A program made the position numbers and the translations under genes. Shown here piece by piece: positions 1 to 12,861 of a stretch of DNA of 64,000 bases (its first letter is position 1; each line of letters begins with the position of its first letter). This stretch comes from Microplitis mediator (lineage: Eukaryota; Arthropoda; Insecta; Hymenoptera; Braconidae), in assembly GCF_029852145.1 (NCBI RefSeq), contig NC_079971.1:21017563-21081562 (forward strand). Reading direction: 5' to 3'. Below the pieces are notes generated by a model. That model was given only the letters and a program-made list of their open reading frames with translations. It was not told where the DNA came from and ran no database searches.

Positions 1-1
1 C

Positions 2-154
2 GGTATTATGGTGAAAGATAGGCATGTTACGGAACGCGTGTATGCCCAAAAGGGCGAGGCAATGGCCTCCCGTAAAACGGAGATGGTCTTCGGACCCGTT
101 AAAATGATCAATTGTCCGGGATTAATGTCGAAGAAACCCTTTTTTGGGTCTTGA
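2..154 (+). pseudogene. Coding-like fragment, tandem copy 1, unrecognised
   Basis: An open frame enters from the left edge and runs about 50 codons to a TGA at 152. It contains MVKDRHVTERVYAQK. The same peptide recurs 395 bases later as MVKDRDVTERVYAQK (403 onward), with substitutions that mostly keep the frame, so the stretch was probably once translated. I recognise no family; it could be part of a transposon protein or of a gene lying to the left. No start codon or splice site can be fixed because the window cuts it. Confidence 0.35.
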
Positions 155-159
155 GGTGA

Positions 160-510
160 AGTTGCTACCCATCACTAATCTATGCAATCTGTAGAACAAT
201 ACAGGAAATCGGTACTGCGGGGGGTCTTTCCAAGCCTACTTTGACGAGAGTCTCTTTATTTCCCGAAGTGGTAGAAGTGTTTGGCCCACAAGAGGTAAGA
301 TTCGTGATGATTGTTGATGAGGCACCCATACGAAAGAGGATCTTTGATCTGATCATTGATCCCGGGGTAAGCTAATATGAGTTATGCTCATATTTCGCTA
401 TCATGGTGAAAGATAGGGATGTTACTGAACGCGTGTATGCCCAAAAGGACAAGGCAATGACCTCCTGTAAACCGAGGTGGACTTCAGTCCTGTTTCATTA
501 ATCAATTGTC
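160..510 (+). pseudogene. Coding-like fragment with in-frame stop, tandem copy 2, unrecognised
   Basis: From 160 an open frame of 71 codons has protein-like composition (for example VSLFPEVVEVFGPQ and VRFVMIVDEAPIRKR) and ends at a TAA at 373. The same frame then continues through YELCSYFAIMVKDRD into the second copy of the VTERVYAQK peptide, and stops near 510. Either the TAA is a decay mutation or GTAAGC at 367 is a splice donor. Function unknown. The 395-bp offset is not a multiple of three, so the two copies lie in different frames of the window. Confidence 0.35.
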
Positions 511-512
511 GT

Positions 513-1830
513 GGAACCTAACTTACAAAAGTATAAAAGATACGACTAAGCGTTTTTTCAAATCGGATTTTGTTAATAAAAAATAATTGACCTGAGCGAA
601 TGAAGACGTGAATGCTAAATTTTTTATAAAAAAAAATCGAATTATTGGATGTGAAAATGATCATTGTAAGTGCGATTGGATTCTACGGGCGAATTCAAAT
701 GAATTTATAAAATTTTATTCGACCATTGAATGAGTAGTAATCTCGAGTTGAGACCGTGAATTATCTGCAAATCCAATTCGCATAAATGAATTCCCTTGAA
801 ATCTCTTGTAACATTGATGAGTAAAAAAATTTTGAATTATCTTAAAAAGTAAATCGATTAATACAAGGACTTTATTTGGATTATATTATAGATGCTTTAA
901 AATGCATGAAAATTTAAAAACAATTTAAGGTTAAATTGAATTTAACTGTAAAATGAAATTGAAGAATTTCCGTGTGACAGACCCCCACACCAACACGTAC
1001 ACTTACATTCATTGAAAGTGTTAAAGAAAAGGAAAAGAGTCCACCAAGGAAAGAGCTTGGACAAGATAGAATCGCGACGGTGCAGGGAATTTCCAACGGA
1101 AACGAAGTTAGGTGCAGCCGTGCGACAAAATAAAAGGTAAAAAAAGGTAACCCAGAAGACGTATGAAAGAAAAAGTCGATAGAGGTAACGAAAAAAATAA
1201 AATAAGAGAGTGAATAAAGTGTGAGTGACGACTAGAAAGGTGAATAGGGCTGGATGGCAAGAGATCCGTGAATCTGAAATCAACTTTTGAGACAAGAAGA
1301 AAATGCGTCCTGAATCGAACTAATTTGAGTATCACATTTTCTCACCCCTGCTTCCGCTCAGTCTCGCTTGAACTCTGTCAGCTCATCTTCCTTTTCTCCT
1401 TCTTCATCTGTCCTCATCCTTATCCCCATCCCCATCCTTGATCCCCCATCCCTCAATTTCACTCGCTACTACTGTTATATAACAAAGGCCCTCCCGTCGA
1501 CTCTTGAGTGCATTAAAATAAATTAATTTTCATGAGGTTTTTCGAAACACCGTCGACATGTTGCCAGATTTAAAATAATAAATTCACCCGCTGACGGGTA
1601 GGGATCATAGTGAATACTTGTACACATATATCCCGCAATACACAAAATGAGTCTAGTGCTAGTGTGTCATTTGCATTTTCAGTGTTGAAAGAATAATGCG
1701 CGGAATGAGGCAGAGTTAAATAAAATCAATTTTGACCTCTGACTAAAAATTTATTAAAATTCAACCCCCGGTACATTTATAATATGCATGCAGTGTGTAT
1801 GGAAATAAATATATATGTACATATATATTA
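513..1830. other. Non-coding AT-rich stretch
   Basis: No credible exon seen. A pyrimidine-rich block (about 1340-1490) and the approach to the foldback element at 1831 are the only notable features. Confidence 0.5.
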
Positions 1831-2822
1831 GACTCATTCAAAAAAATCGACTATTTTTTTTATCGGAACTTTCTATGAATAGTAGCAGGGTAAAATAAGA
1901 TGCCTGTTAAAAGGTGAGCTGTTAATATTAATATTCAGAGGTCGTTCATCGCAATTTTCTAGTTCCCGTTGAAATAACATGGAAAAATAAATTTAGTTTG
2001 GAATTTTATACCTCGGCAATGGCTCATTGTACAGATAAGCTCAGAGTATGTTGTGTAGGGAATGAAACGCTCTACAAAAAAAGCCTCTTATCATTTTGTG
2101 TTAAATCCTGCTGTTCAAAACTTATTGGAGCTTGAAGTCAAATTTCTAGCAAATTTCGAGATCTTTTTACTTTTCCGCCGAAACTATCAGAGTTATCACA
2201 AAATGTCATAGGACCTTTTTTGTAGACAATTTTATTCCTTAAAAATTATCTTCGATTAAGTTTTTCGAAATTCTGCATTGTTTTCTAGTTATGTTTATTT
2301 TAATGTCAAGCTCTTGAAATCGAACAGCACCCGGTTTTTTTTCGGAGCTTGACATTAAAATAGAATTAACTAGAAAACAATGCGGAATTCGAAAAAATTT
2401 TATAAGAGACAATTTGTAAGGAATAAAATTGTCTACAAAAAAGATCCCATGACATTTTGTGATAAGTCTGATAGTTTCGGCGGAAAAGTAAAAAGATCTC
2501 AAATTGACTATTAATTTGACTTCAATCTCCAATAACTTTTAAACAGATAAATTTATCAAAAAATTATAAGAGACTTTTTTTGTAGAGCGTTCAATTTCCT
2601 ACAAAATCATACTCTGAGCTTATCTGTACAATGAGCCATTGCCGAGGTATAAAATTCCAAACTATAATTTTTTTTCCATGTTATTTAAATAGGAAATAGA
2701 AAATTGCTATGAGCGACCTCTGAATATTAATATTAAGAGCTCATCTTTTGACAGGCATCTTATTTCACCCTGCAACTATTTCAGGGTTTTGAGATAAAAA
2801 AATAGTAGATTTTTTTCAGTCA
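1831..2822. mobile_element. Foldback (palindromic) element, copy A
   Basis: Two arms of about 490 bp are inverted copies of each other around a short centre near 2335. Matching landmarks are TACCTCGGCAATGGCTCATT at 2010 and its complement near 2630, and GAGCTTGACATTAAAATAGA at 2345 opposite its complement near 2300. The ends (GACTCATTCAAAAAAATCGA and a diverged inverse) are flanked by TA. The size, TA flanks and TIR style are those of non-autonomous Tc1/mariner-like elements; no transposase is present. Related copies lie at 20756, 38933 and 55476. Confidence 0.8.
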
Positions 2823-2833
2823 CTAATAAATAA

Positions 2834-5800
2834 ATTTAGTAACCGTGATTATTTTTAAAAATAATGAATTTATTTGATGACTAAAATACTGGCCGTTTTA
2901 ACGAGTTTCAATATTGCACTCACACTGTTTGGTAACGGTTATGAATCCGTGTATGTGTACATAGAGACATAAAGTGTGCAAAGAGTTGGACTGTTTATAA
3001 AGAGGTTGGTTGTTTTATCGCTTATACCTGCATGACACTTAACCGTTTATTAATGTATGTAACACATAAATGCGCATGGTAATATTTTTCCAGACTTGCT
3101 GTTGGTTATGTTGGCGTTACTGTTTCGTCAGTAACCCAGGGCGTTGGACTTTTAACGGACTACTGTCGACGTTTCAAATTAACGCAGTGACGTGCAATTC
3201 TGTTGGTATATCCACTGTTTCTGTTATAACTACTCTGTTGGTGCGATAAAGCATGTAGAGAGAAGCAATGTTTCAATGGACACCAATGATTTTATTGACT
3301 CGTAAATGTAAAATGTCTAATTTCCCAACCAATAACTTTTAACTCTTCGTGATAATCATTTATTGTTACGCACACAGAAAGGATTATGAAAATTCAACGG
3401 GACTATAAATATAGTTGACAAGTTTATAGATCTATTAACTGTATAATAAAAAACGCAGAAGCTTTATTTATTTGCAAACAATGAAAATATAAATAGTAAC
3501 CGAGAGAAATGAGGTTTTGATGTAAATTTAAAGAATTGAATAAAAGTTTATGTTAAAAAGTTTAAAGTAATAACTTTAGTAATGCTGGATAAAGTTTAAA
3601 TTATGCGAAAGTAAAACACACACATCAAACATTTTAGAATTCCATACAAACGATAGCTTAAGGCACATGAAATTCAGCCGAATTCTAAACTTGTGAGAAA
3701 GTTAGTTTTGAATTCAGTCGATAGCAGCGCTCATGGGACATACAAGCGCCGCCTGAAGGGACGCCTACGAACTCATAGGAATCAACTGCATCACATCTAT
3801 ATACACAAATACATATATAGATATATAAAAGACAAAGCTGGAGAGAGATATTTAGATATTTGTCAGTAGGAAACTCGAAGAGGGTCACTAGAGACAGTTT
3901 GGTAGAGACAGAAAAGCGAGAAACTTGTCTGACGATAAAGTTTTCCTAGACTCACCACTTGATCTGATGGGGATGGGAATGGAGATGGGACATAAGAGAA
4001 TGCTAGTATCCAAAACGGTTTCGTAGTGCACACGGTTTCGTTTACTTCTGGTTAAAGTGGATGATAGCTGGTAGCTTCTGCAAAGCATCAGTCCCAAAGA
4101 GCGTCATGGGCAGCAGCAGTGATAGCAGCAGTAAGAGAAAGAGCTAAATGCATGCCTTGGGTTTGGTTCCAGAGGGGGATGAGAACAGTTTCGCAATTTA
4201 TCTCGTGGTCGGTTCAAGAGGAGTGGCAAGCAACTCGGCAATCAGTGCGAATCCCAAAAGTCTAGCAGGCGAATCATGCTTCCTGGCCTCGTATGTCCGC
4301 TTTAATCCGCCAGCTACCCCTTTGCTCTATATACTTTCTACATACTCTCTCATTGCCATTGTTGATGCAATATACCGCTATGTTTTCCCTAGTACCCAAC
4401 ACGTGCATCTACCAAATTGTATACACGGAATTCCAAAGGCGTACGTGAAAAACATATTACAGACAAACAGATACATATATATACGTATGCATACATATGT
4501 ATGCGGAAAATGTGAACCAAACTGACCAGAGATTTCCTCAAAGCTGGGCATAGGATGCTGCAGCAATCCGCATTGTGTTGTTGTACCTCCTAGCAGAGAA
4601 TTATTTTATAGTGGTTAATCTTGTTACCACGATACAATTGCTGCTGTTTCTGGCAATTTATATTACTGACTTACGTCATCATTATTGTTATTTGTGTAAA
4701 TAGCATGGACTGTAATACAAACGTAAATGCATTCGGATATGCATGTAACAGGGAAGAACGCAGAGCGCAATGGTAAAAAGTAATATCGATTATATTTGAG
4801 TGCCATAGGATCTGCTTATAACGCTTTAGCCAAAGCCACAAGATCGACGCCTCGATAACTCGCGACCGCCGTCTAAGACTTGGGGGTTTCCCCAAACCGC
4901 TTTCCAATACCGATCTTCGGTAACCCATACCTTCGTGTCCTATTATACATATATACCGATGAACTTTCAGTCTGGGGAATTTAATCAGCCGTTTTCCGGT
5001 AAATTATTACGCAATTTGCAATCCCCGGACCGATCCAGCATACTACCAGCACTCTCCCATCAGGTTCTCCACCACTACCATTTCTAATAGCTCCGGTGCA
5101 AGCTTCCTTTTCAGAGAGTTACTCTGAGTCTGCTTACTCACCCACTCTGAAAACATTCTCTTATATTCTCTTTCTCTCACTTCCTGTGGTTTTAGATGGT
5201 CGTTAACCTTTGCCGGTCAAAGGAGAGCAAACTCGGAGTTTAAAAGGAGGGAGCTAGTGAAGGAAAGGAAGAGACTTGAGGGTGAGGGTGAGAAAGTAAA
5301 ACAGCATTGCATACAGTAGCGCGGGTGTAATATCGCGTAAAAACCAGGATAATGGCGGCGCTCGATAATAGCCCTCCCCCATACCTTGTACTCATTTCTC
5401 TGGTATATGAGATAGAGAAAAAGAGACCAGTGAGTTATATATTTTTGACTCTTTCTCTAACTTATTCGTCTTAACTTGAGTTACTTGCCGTGTACACCAT
5501 AACCACGGGCAATTATTAGTTATATTTCCTGGAGTTTTTATGCTTTTTACGATCACAAAACTCGCCAGCCGACCAGCTATCTTTTACTGCCAGAAAGTTT
5601 ACTACTAATTGTTATCAAGCTATAAATATAAACGGTTTATATTATTATGCCAAAACACAAAGTGGAAATTATTCATGAAATGCGCTAGCTTTTGTTTCGG
5701 TAGCTTTGAATGTGTGTCTGTATATGTGTATCCGAGTCTGCGCATCGGTTGCTTACCCCAGCTCCTACACACAGTACTCATAATCAATTCTGACAAGCTT

Positions 5801-8800
5801 ACTCTCTCTCTCTCTTTCTCTCCTCTGTACTGGTTATTTTAATCATAATATACGATATCTACAACCCATAATACACATGGATCTAGATATATTCATAGTT
5901 CTATAAAGTTATTTCAGATTATGATAATAGTAAAAAATGTAAATTGCTATCAATAATTCTGTGACAATATTTATATATATACATAAATAATAATAATATG
6001 AAAACGCTATTACATTCGATCCAGATCTCGAGAGCGTTAACCATTTCCTCTACGAGACATTTATTACTCCGAAGGTTTTTGCGATCAGAGTTTAAAATCT
6101 AATGCACTTCCGGCAAATCGCATAAATCGAGCAGTAACTTTGAATTTTAGCAATAGTAGTGGTAGTTTTACAACAAGTATAAGTATAAAAAGTATTAAGT
6201 GTATACAGGAATTGAAATTTTTAACTATATCACATTTGCAGCAACGATTTTAGCTGAGGCATAACCCTACTGTGAATGTTTACAAGAGTTATTCCGGGAT
6301 CAAGCTGAAATAGGTTAACATAAGCAAACGTTTTCAGCTGCAAGCTGCTTCATACTGACTTATATACTTATCTTTCTCACACTTATAACCGGGCTCTCTC
6401 ATGGTACTTGGCTTTGGTCTCGTGTGGATTACCACAGCTATGAAATTGCCGAATTAATTAATGTCCATTCAACCCAGGTGCACCACTGTTGGATTCCGTG
6501 TAGTAATATACACAAATTCCTACACCATATCTCAATTAATATTCCATGATTACGTATTTGAAATATCATCTTTTCATTAAAGAACCCAGAGCCAAGACTT
6601 GGACTACATCAACAAGGGGAGCGTTTGTGGAATGTGACATGTGCAATTAAGTAAACATACATTCCGGAGTTACATGCAGAGCCAGCACGCATTTGCTACA
6701 AAAAATAGTTTAGTTTCAACAGATGGCAGTTGTTTGTTTGATTATACGATTCGATTTAAGAAAGTCCCTTTTCTAGAGACTCCTTTCGCAGACACGATTT
6801 TTGATAAATTGGTGTCAGTTTTCGGGTGATAGTGTCAGAAAATTATAAAATTTTGTACACTTAAGGGCATTAAGTTCCAATTACCATTCGAGGTATTCAT
6901 AATTAAATTTCGGATCATTGACATTGCGAGCAATAACGAGTATGCTTCAAGTCGCGTTCGCGATTGTAATAAAAAAACTAAGCCAGGAACTTTTGAAAAA
7001 CTCAGAAAATTAATGAGTCTGTCCTGAATTTACAAAAAAAGTATTCACGGTAAAGTTCAATAATGAATGAGAATATATATAGGTGAATTGGACAGAAACA
7101 ATCTGACAAGGCTGTACGCGAGTATGGATACTACTATTTGAGCGGTAAATTTAAACGGATAGTACACTATACAGCAATTGATAGATCATATGCGACACTA
7201 TCAGATTATAATTTAAGAAAATGTTCAACAGTATTTGTGTATAGGTATATAAGTAGTGTTTAGGTAAACTTCTCACGGGTACAGTATCAGACAAAAGCAA
7301 TGTCTCGTTTTGACTACACGGTAATAAATGCATGGCGTTCAACACCATGCTGGTATGATCTCGAGAGATACTAAAATAGTATGGCGTTATTTACTATACT
7401 GTATAGTACTGGAGCTATTGTATTGCTCACACGTATGCATAGCAGGAACGGCGAAACATCATGGCCCTGAGACCCATACTACAATGCTACTAGTTTTTCC
7501 CGCCATAATTTCTGGCGTGTCAATCAATGTATACTATCGTATTACCACCAAAACTATATAGATGTCGTTAGACTAGGTTTATCGACCAAAAGCAATGTGG
7601 ATGCGGCAATGCAGCATGGGCTCGACGGCCATAATGACATTGCGGCGTCCGCGCAACTATTACCAATGTTACTATTCCCGGATGGTTGAATCATCTATGC
7701 AAACAATTTTGTAACCTACAAAAATCTTCGATACCATACAGTATGGCGTTCGAGCCCATACTGGCATAGTGATATCCACAAAATAATTCTTACCATGTAT
7801 CATCTAACCTAATACTCTTACCATGCATATAGATCATAACTTTTTGACAATATTGTAGCAGGACAACTGGTTACCTGACCATTGGTCCGAAGACAACCCG
7901 CAACAATTGATCCGCCGATCATTGATCCAAACGGCAGTTGATCCAAACGTCAATGCATACAATGTTATTGGTTACACCCCCCCCCCCCCACAAACGTATG
8001 CATTAGAAATATACCCGTCTTCCAAAGGTTTCGTGTGTGTAATTACAATAGAACGTTAACACACCCATGTTTGCGATGGTACTGAAAAACTTATCTAGTG
8101 AAATCACTTAACAGCAGGATGAAGTACTCTAAGGATAAACTACTACCGAAGTTTAAACATCAATGTGTTAGATGCTTGAAAAATTTGTTTTAAACCAATT
8201 GCTGATGAATCTGGAGATGGAGTTCTAGAGATACTTGAATAGTTTATCAGAAAGTTGAGATTCACTGGTATAGAGCCGGCATTGAGTCTGCGGCTTACCG
8301 CGTCGCGTGGCCTTCTACCAGCTTGCGGCAGAAACTTGGATTTGTATATACTCTGTCCAGAGGTTCTACTCAATATACTCACCGATTGTATTGTATCAGG
8401 CATCAGCCGAAATAGAATGAAGGATAGTTAGATTCACGTTTCAGGACATACGCGCTTAAATAACTAGCCAATCAAGGTTTCACGTTGAGTATTAATCCTA
8501 TTGTGGTTTGGGTATTATCCAAACAAACATCAGTATCATGAATTTGATAAAGAATCACGTGCGCTACCACGTGATGGAACCATTACCTAATGGATTTCAA
8601 AGTCCGAAATTGGAAGTTTATTGTCACTGCACTGCTGTGCCTTTAAAGTGTATTGAGCTGAATTATTTGCTTGAAGTTCAAGTCAAGGAACACTTGTACT
8701 TCGCATTTGTCAAGTGCTTCTTCAGAGAACTGAACATAGGTAGTTCTAAGTTGCATGACGTAGCTAAAATACTTTAGTGTCCTCGGGTAAAATCTAGAAT

Positions 8801-9755
8801 ACCCGGATTGCAGCATATACTATCTATAAGCGTTATTGTCCTATCTCACGAGACAATAACTACGATAGTATATGTTGTCTATAAGGTCACGTGACATTTA
8901 AGAGTTGACATTAAAGTAAATCCCGTTGGGAGCACGGGAGTATTACTTCCGAGCTAAGAGGAAGAGTCTTAAAGTATACGGATCATGTCATCCAATGTTG
9001 GTTTTGGTATTTCACTAATGTCATCGCGTCTCCCTAATGTTGCCGCAAATATCTAGAGAGCATAATTTGGGTATTCTTCATGGCTATTACTACAGTATAA
9101 AAATGACAAAAAAAATCTAACATTCGCAAGTGAATGAGAAAAGCTTTTTGTCATTTTGAAGCATTTTGTCATACTAAACCTCTCACATAAATGTAAAATA
9201 TAAAGCACATAATCTTACAAAATGGCGAGTGGTTAATATACATCCCGATGAAAAGGTTTTACATAAAAATTTTGTTAACTATGCGTGACAGGGATAGTTG
9301 ATCGTGTATGGTTCTACACGACGAGCTAGACTCTTGGATACTTTGAAGTTAACGGTGCATGCAGAGTGGTTTAAAGCTTAAACTCTTATATCTTTGCATC
9401 GAAAACCTAAACCCCGATACGCCCATTAACTTGTTACTCATCAAAGTCATACCCGCGGTTAAAAAAATACTAAACTTTTTGGCAGCAATTTACAAATTGA
9501 TAAAAAATTTATAATGCAATAGCCTGTATACCTTTTGGGATTAGTTCGGGGTCGCTCGCTCTGTAAAGCGTTTATCGAAATCTATCACTCACGAATTCAT
9601 ATATAGCATCCCGAGCTGTCAATTTATTCGATATATAAACCCAACGAATATGTGTCATCGAGTAGAGAAATTTAATCCTCTTCGTTCATATTTTCTGACC
9701 CATCCACATATTTCAAATTTATTATATCGATAAAAGGTCTTCGAGAAACTTTAAC
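2834..9755. other. Long non-coding stretch without identifiable genes
   Basis: Short open frames occur here (for example around 4148-4525, 7328-7561 and 8508-8777), but none has a recognisable domain, a splice context or a repeated frame, and I do not call them genes. CT-rich (5800-5820) and TATA-rich (3790-3830, 5970) microsatellite tracts and a C11-13 run near 7978 are present. A motif resembling GTATGGCGTTC followed by CATACTGG occurs twice (7331, 7741), hinting at an old repeat. Confidence 0.45.
8814..8874. repeat. Short hairpin (about 20 bp stem)
   Basis: CATATACTATC and GTTATTGTC on the left pair with GACAATAAC and GATAGTATATG on the right, with an asymmetric internal loop and an 11-nt apical loop. 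It could be a miniature element relic or a small-RNA precursor; nothing decides between them. Confidence 0.45.
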
Positions 9756-10780
9756 GGTACACGGAAAGAAAATTATGGGAAATTTTGCTATGCATTATGG
9801 GAATAGTTCCCATAATGATATAGGGATTGTACACATACTATTATAGGGATGGTTCCCATAATGTATGGGAATAGTTACTATAATAGTATGGGAATAGTTA
9901 CCATACCATTATGGGAACCATTCCCATAATGGTATGGGAATAGATCCTATACCAATATGGAAATCAATTTCATAATATTACGGGAACTATTCCGATATAA
10001 TTATGGGAACTATTCCCATATAATTATAGGAACCATTTCCATATGATTATGGGAACCATTCCCATAAAATTATAGGAATGGTCCTGTGCCGTTATGGGAA
10101 CTATTTCCATCATATTATGGGAACGATTCCCATAATGGTATAGGAACTATTCCTATAGCATTATGGGAATCATTCCTATAATATTATGGGAATAATTCCC
10201 ACACTATTGTAGGAACCACTCCTATAATGTTATGGAAATGCTTTCTATAATTTATGGGATTAATTCCTATAAATTATATGAATCGTTCCCATTAATTAGA
10301 GGAACCATTCCTATAATGTTATGGGTAGCATTCCCACAATTATAGGAACTGTTCCTATAATTATGGAAAACATTCCTATAATTATGGGAACTGCTCCCAT
10401 AATTATAGGAACTGTCCCCATAATTATGTGAAACATTCCTATAATTATAGGAACTGCTCTTATAATTATAGGAACTGTTCCTATAATTATGGGAAACATT
10501 CCTATAATTATGGGAACTGCTCCCATAATTATAGGAACTGTTCCCATAATTATGTGAAACATTCCTATAATTATAGGAACTGCTCTTATAATTATAGGAA
10601 CTGTTCCTATAATTATGGGAAACATTTCTATCATTATGGGAAACATTTCTATCATTATGGGAAACATTTCTATCATTATAGGAACTGCTCCCATAATTTA
10701 TGGTCATAATTCCTATGTACGTATAAGAAAAATTTTATAGAATTATGGGAACCGCTTCCATAATTTTCTTTTCGTGTACC
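9756..10780. mobile_element. TIR element filled with palindromic GGGAA/TTCCC minisatellite
   Basis: The ends are inverted copies: GGTACACGGAAAGAAAATTA at 9756 and its inverse (TAATTTTCTTTTCGTGTACC, one mismatch) ending at 10780. Nearly all of the interior is a short tandem repeat in which GGGAA and TTCCC alternate around ATAAT/ATTAT, so each unit is itself a palindrome. At 10310-10690 the array becomes a homogeneous 18-bp repeat in multiples of three, which creates long artefactual open frames on both strands. No transposase. The same ends bound 62932-63881. Confidence 0.75.
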
Positions 10781-10789
10781 ACAGTTTTT

Positions 10790-11095
10790 TAAAGAATCGC
10801 TCTTTACACTGTAACAAAATTTTCGGAGTGAATGATTTTTTTTTTATTCGCTGCCCTTCGGAGTCCATTTCACTCCAAAAAGGGAGTTTTGGAAACTCCT
10901 AATTATGAAAAAAAACTTCGCCGAAGGAAATCGTCGGAAAAATTCGCGGAGTGAACGCGGAATGGATGATATGTTATTTATTCACTTCCCTTAGAGTGAC
11001 TTTCACTTCGAAGGTAAGTTTTGGAAAATCTTAATTATAAAAAACTCCTCAGAATGAAATTGTAGTAAAAATCACGGCGTGAATTACTAATTTAT
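10790..11095. repeat. Diverged direct repeat of about 150 bp
   Basis: Two related blocks carry TTCACTCC-A-rich-GAGTTTTGGAAA-type text (10830-10920 and 10975-11055), followed by an AATTATAAAAAA-like string. The left edge (TTTACACTGTAAC at 10801) resembles the CACTGTAAAAA element ends seen at 14063 and 63989, so this may be a degenerate member of that family. Confidence 0.4.
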
Positions 11096-12855
11096 AGTGA
11101 GGTTAGATCTATATTTTGTCATTTATATCAAGTACGGAAATGAATACGAGCTCCCTCTAGATATCTCGCACGAAATATTTTTATAAAAATTAGAAGCGGT
11201 TAATAATGAAAACTTTTACGCTCATGAAGTTGAAGATATATTCTATCAAATATAAATTTATTCATGGGTTAAAATCCGGACCGGAGTGACTATAGATTAA
11301 AATAAAATCCGAATTCATTTCCAAATTTTTCAAACGTATCAATGAGTCCAAACAGTCAATTCGAAATGAATGCAAAAGTATGAAAAAATGATATATTCCA
11401 CTGAAATACAGTGATAACTTTTATTATCATTTAAAACCAGAGTGTCAATTTCCTCTCTCAAGTACTCGGCGGATAATGTTGGGTAGAATCGCGTGATGAA
11501 TAGTGGTGGGCGATAAATTCCGAAACGTTTACAGAAGAGAGATTTAGCCGGTCGAGCGTAAGGAGAGAGGATGCTATCTGGATGCTAGTACCAGAGAGGG
11601 ATGTAACGGGAAGCGGTTGCCTTGTACTCAAGCCTAACCTATATGATAGTCTGTGTACATGTGCACGTGCATGTGTGAATGTGTCTACGTAACAGTAGGG
11701 TAGATCCTGCAAGCGTAAGGTTGATGCCACCCAGTAAATTCCCTTAATGAAAGTCTCCTGGTATGTGTCCTACCGTCGTATTAAACCATAGCAGGCAAAG
11801 CTGTTGAAAGGACGTGTCCGTATAACATTCAGTGACGTCAAGACTTGATACATATAATAATAACCCAGTGGTTTGTTTGCTTTATTTTTAGTATCTTATT
11901 CAGTGAAAGAGATTGTAAGAGTTATTAACGTGTTATTAAAGCCGGGTTCCCGCGAATGAGGGCCAGTAAAACTGAATATCCATAAAGCGGTTTTTAAAAA
12001 CCGCGCTTTTAGTGGTGGCATTTATTAAAAATATTAAGAAATGGACGAAATAATTTATATTTTAAGACAAATGGAATGGAATGGATTGGAATGGGATAGT
12101 TGATGATAAAAAAGATTCAATATCCGTGGGATTCGGTGTACTTATCGGTCCGTTTACCACAACTAATCGATGTCCTTATATCCTTTATCTCAATATTCAC
12201 TTTTTCTCTGGTGTTCTCTTGCGCATTTATCTTCTACTCTTTCCGATTTAATCGGCGTTTGGTGGGTGGGCTGCCGTAAGGGGGAGACTGATCGACGGAC
12301 GGGTAAACGGACTTATTCGAGCCTGCAAAATATTATTACGCGCACGAACGAATTCGATCGGGTTCTCTGGGTCTCTTGCCAGGTTGCGTAACCCGTCAAC
12401 CGCAGAGACACGATAGGGTTTGTTCTACTGCGGAGAACGGGGAAAGATACCATGTCTATTAACTTGTTTTTTCGTACATCATGCAATAATCTACAAAGCA
12501 CCGGAAAATATAACAGATTTAATAATTGCTAATTTAAATTGCGAGCTGTTTTTGTCTTCCTTCAGCAACTGGATGCTTTATTCATTTGTTGGGTTAGTGG
12601 CTCAAACTTCCACGTGCGATAATTGCGAAAACTAATTGTCGTTTAATTTGACCATGTCGTTTTTAGGTGCGACAATAAAAGACAACTCTTTCAAACAAAT
12701 TAAATGATTCAGTGTGGGAGAGCAAACAGGAGTTTTACTTTAAATACTTCCAATAGTCGATGAATCGATACTATTTGCTTAGAGAGTAATGAATTGAATT
12801 GTTTAATGATATCTAAATAAATTAAGTTACACGAGGGAAAATTATGGTGACCGTT
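11096..12855. other. Non-coding stretch
   Basis: No defensible gene. The short inverted repeat GCGGTTTTTAAAAACCGC lies at 11987-12004. The open frames here have no homology I can recognise. Confidence 0.45.
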
Positions 12856-12861
12856 CCTAAC

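Larger units (their letters stand above)
1..512. repeat. Direct repeat with 395-bp period (1.3 units)
   Basis: Bases 1-125 and 396-512 align closely (shared GGTGAAAGATAGG and GAACGCGTGTATGCCCAAAA). They are separated by 270 bases that occur once. This looks like the right end of a tandem array that continues beyond the window. Confidence 0.7.

Noticed and set aside
8508..8777. 89-codon frame with mixed composition
   Set aside because: No recognisable domain, no ATG start evident at the beginning, no splice context; cannot be told from chance.
10267..10709. Long open frames on both strands (93-146 codons, repeated Ser/Asn/Tyr or Ile/Pro)
   Set aside because: They are translations of an 18-bp minisatellite whose period is a multiple of three, open in several frames at once; not genes.
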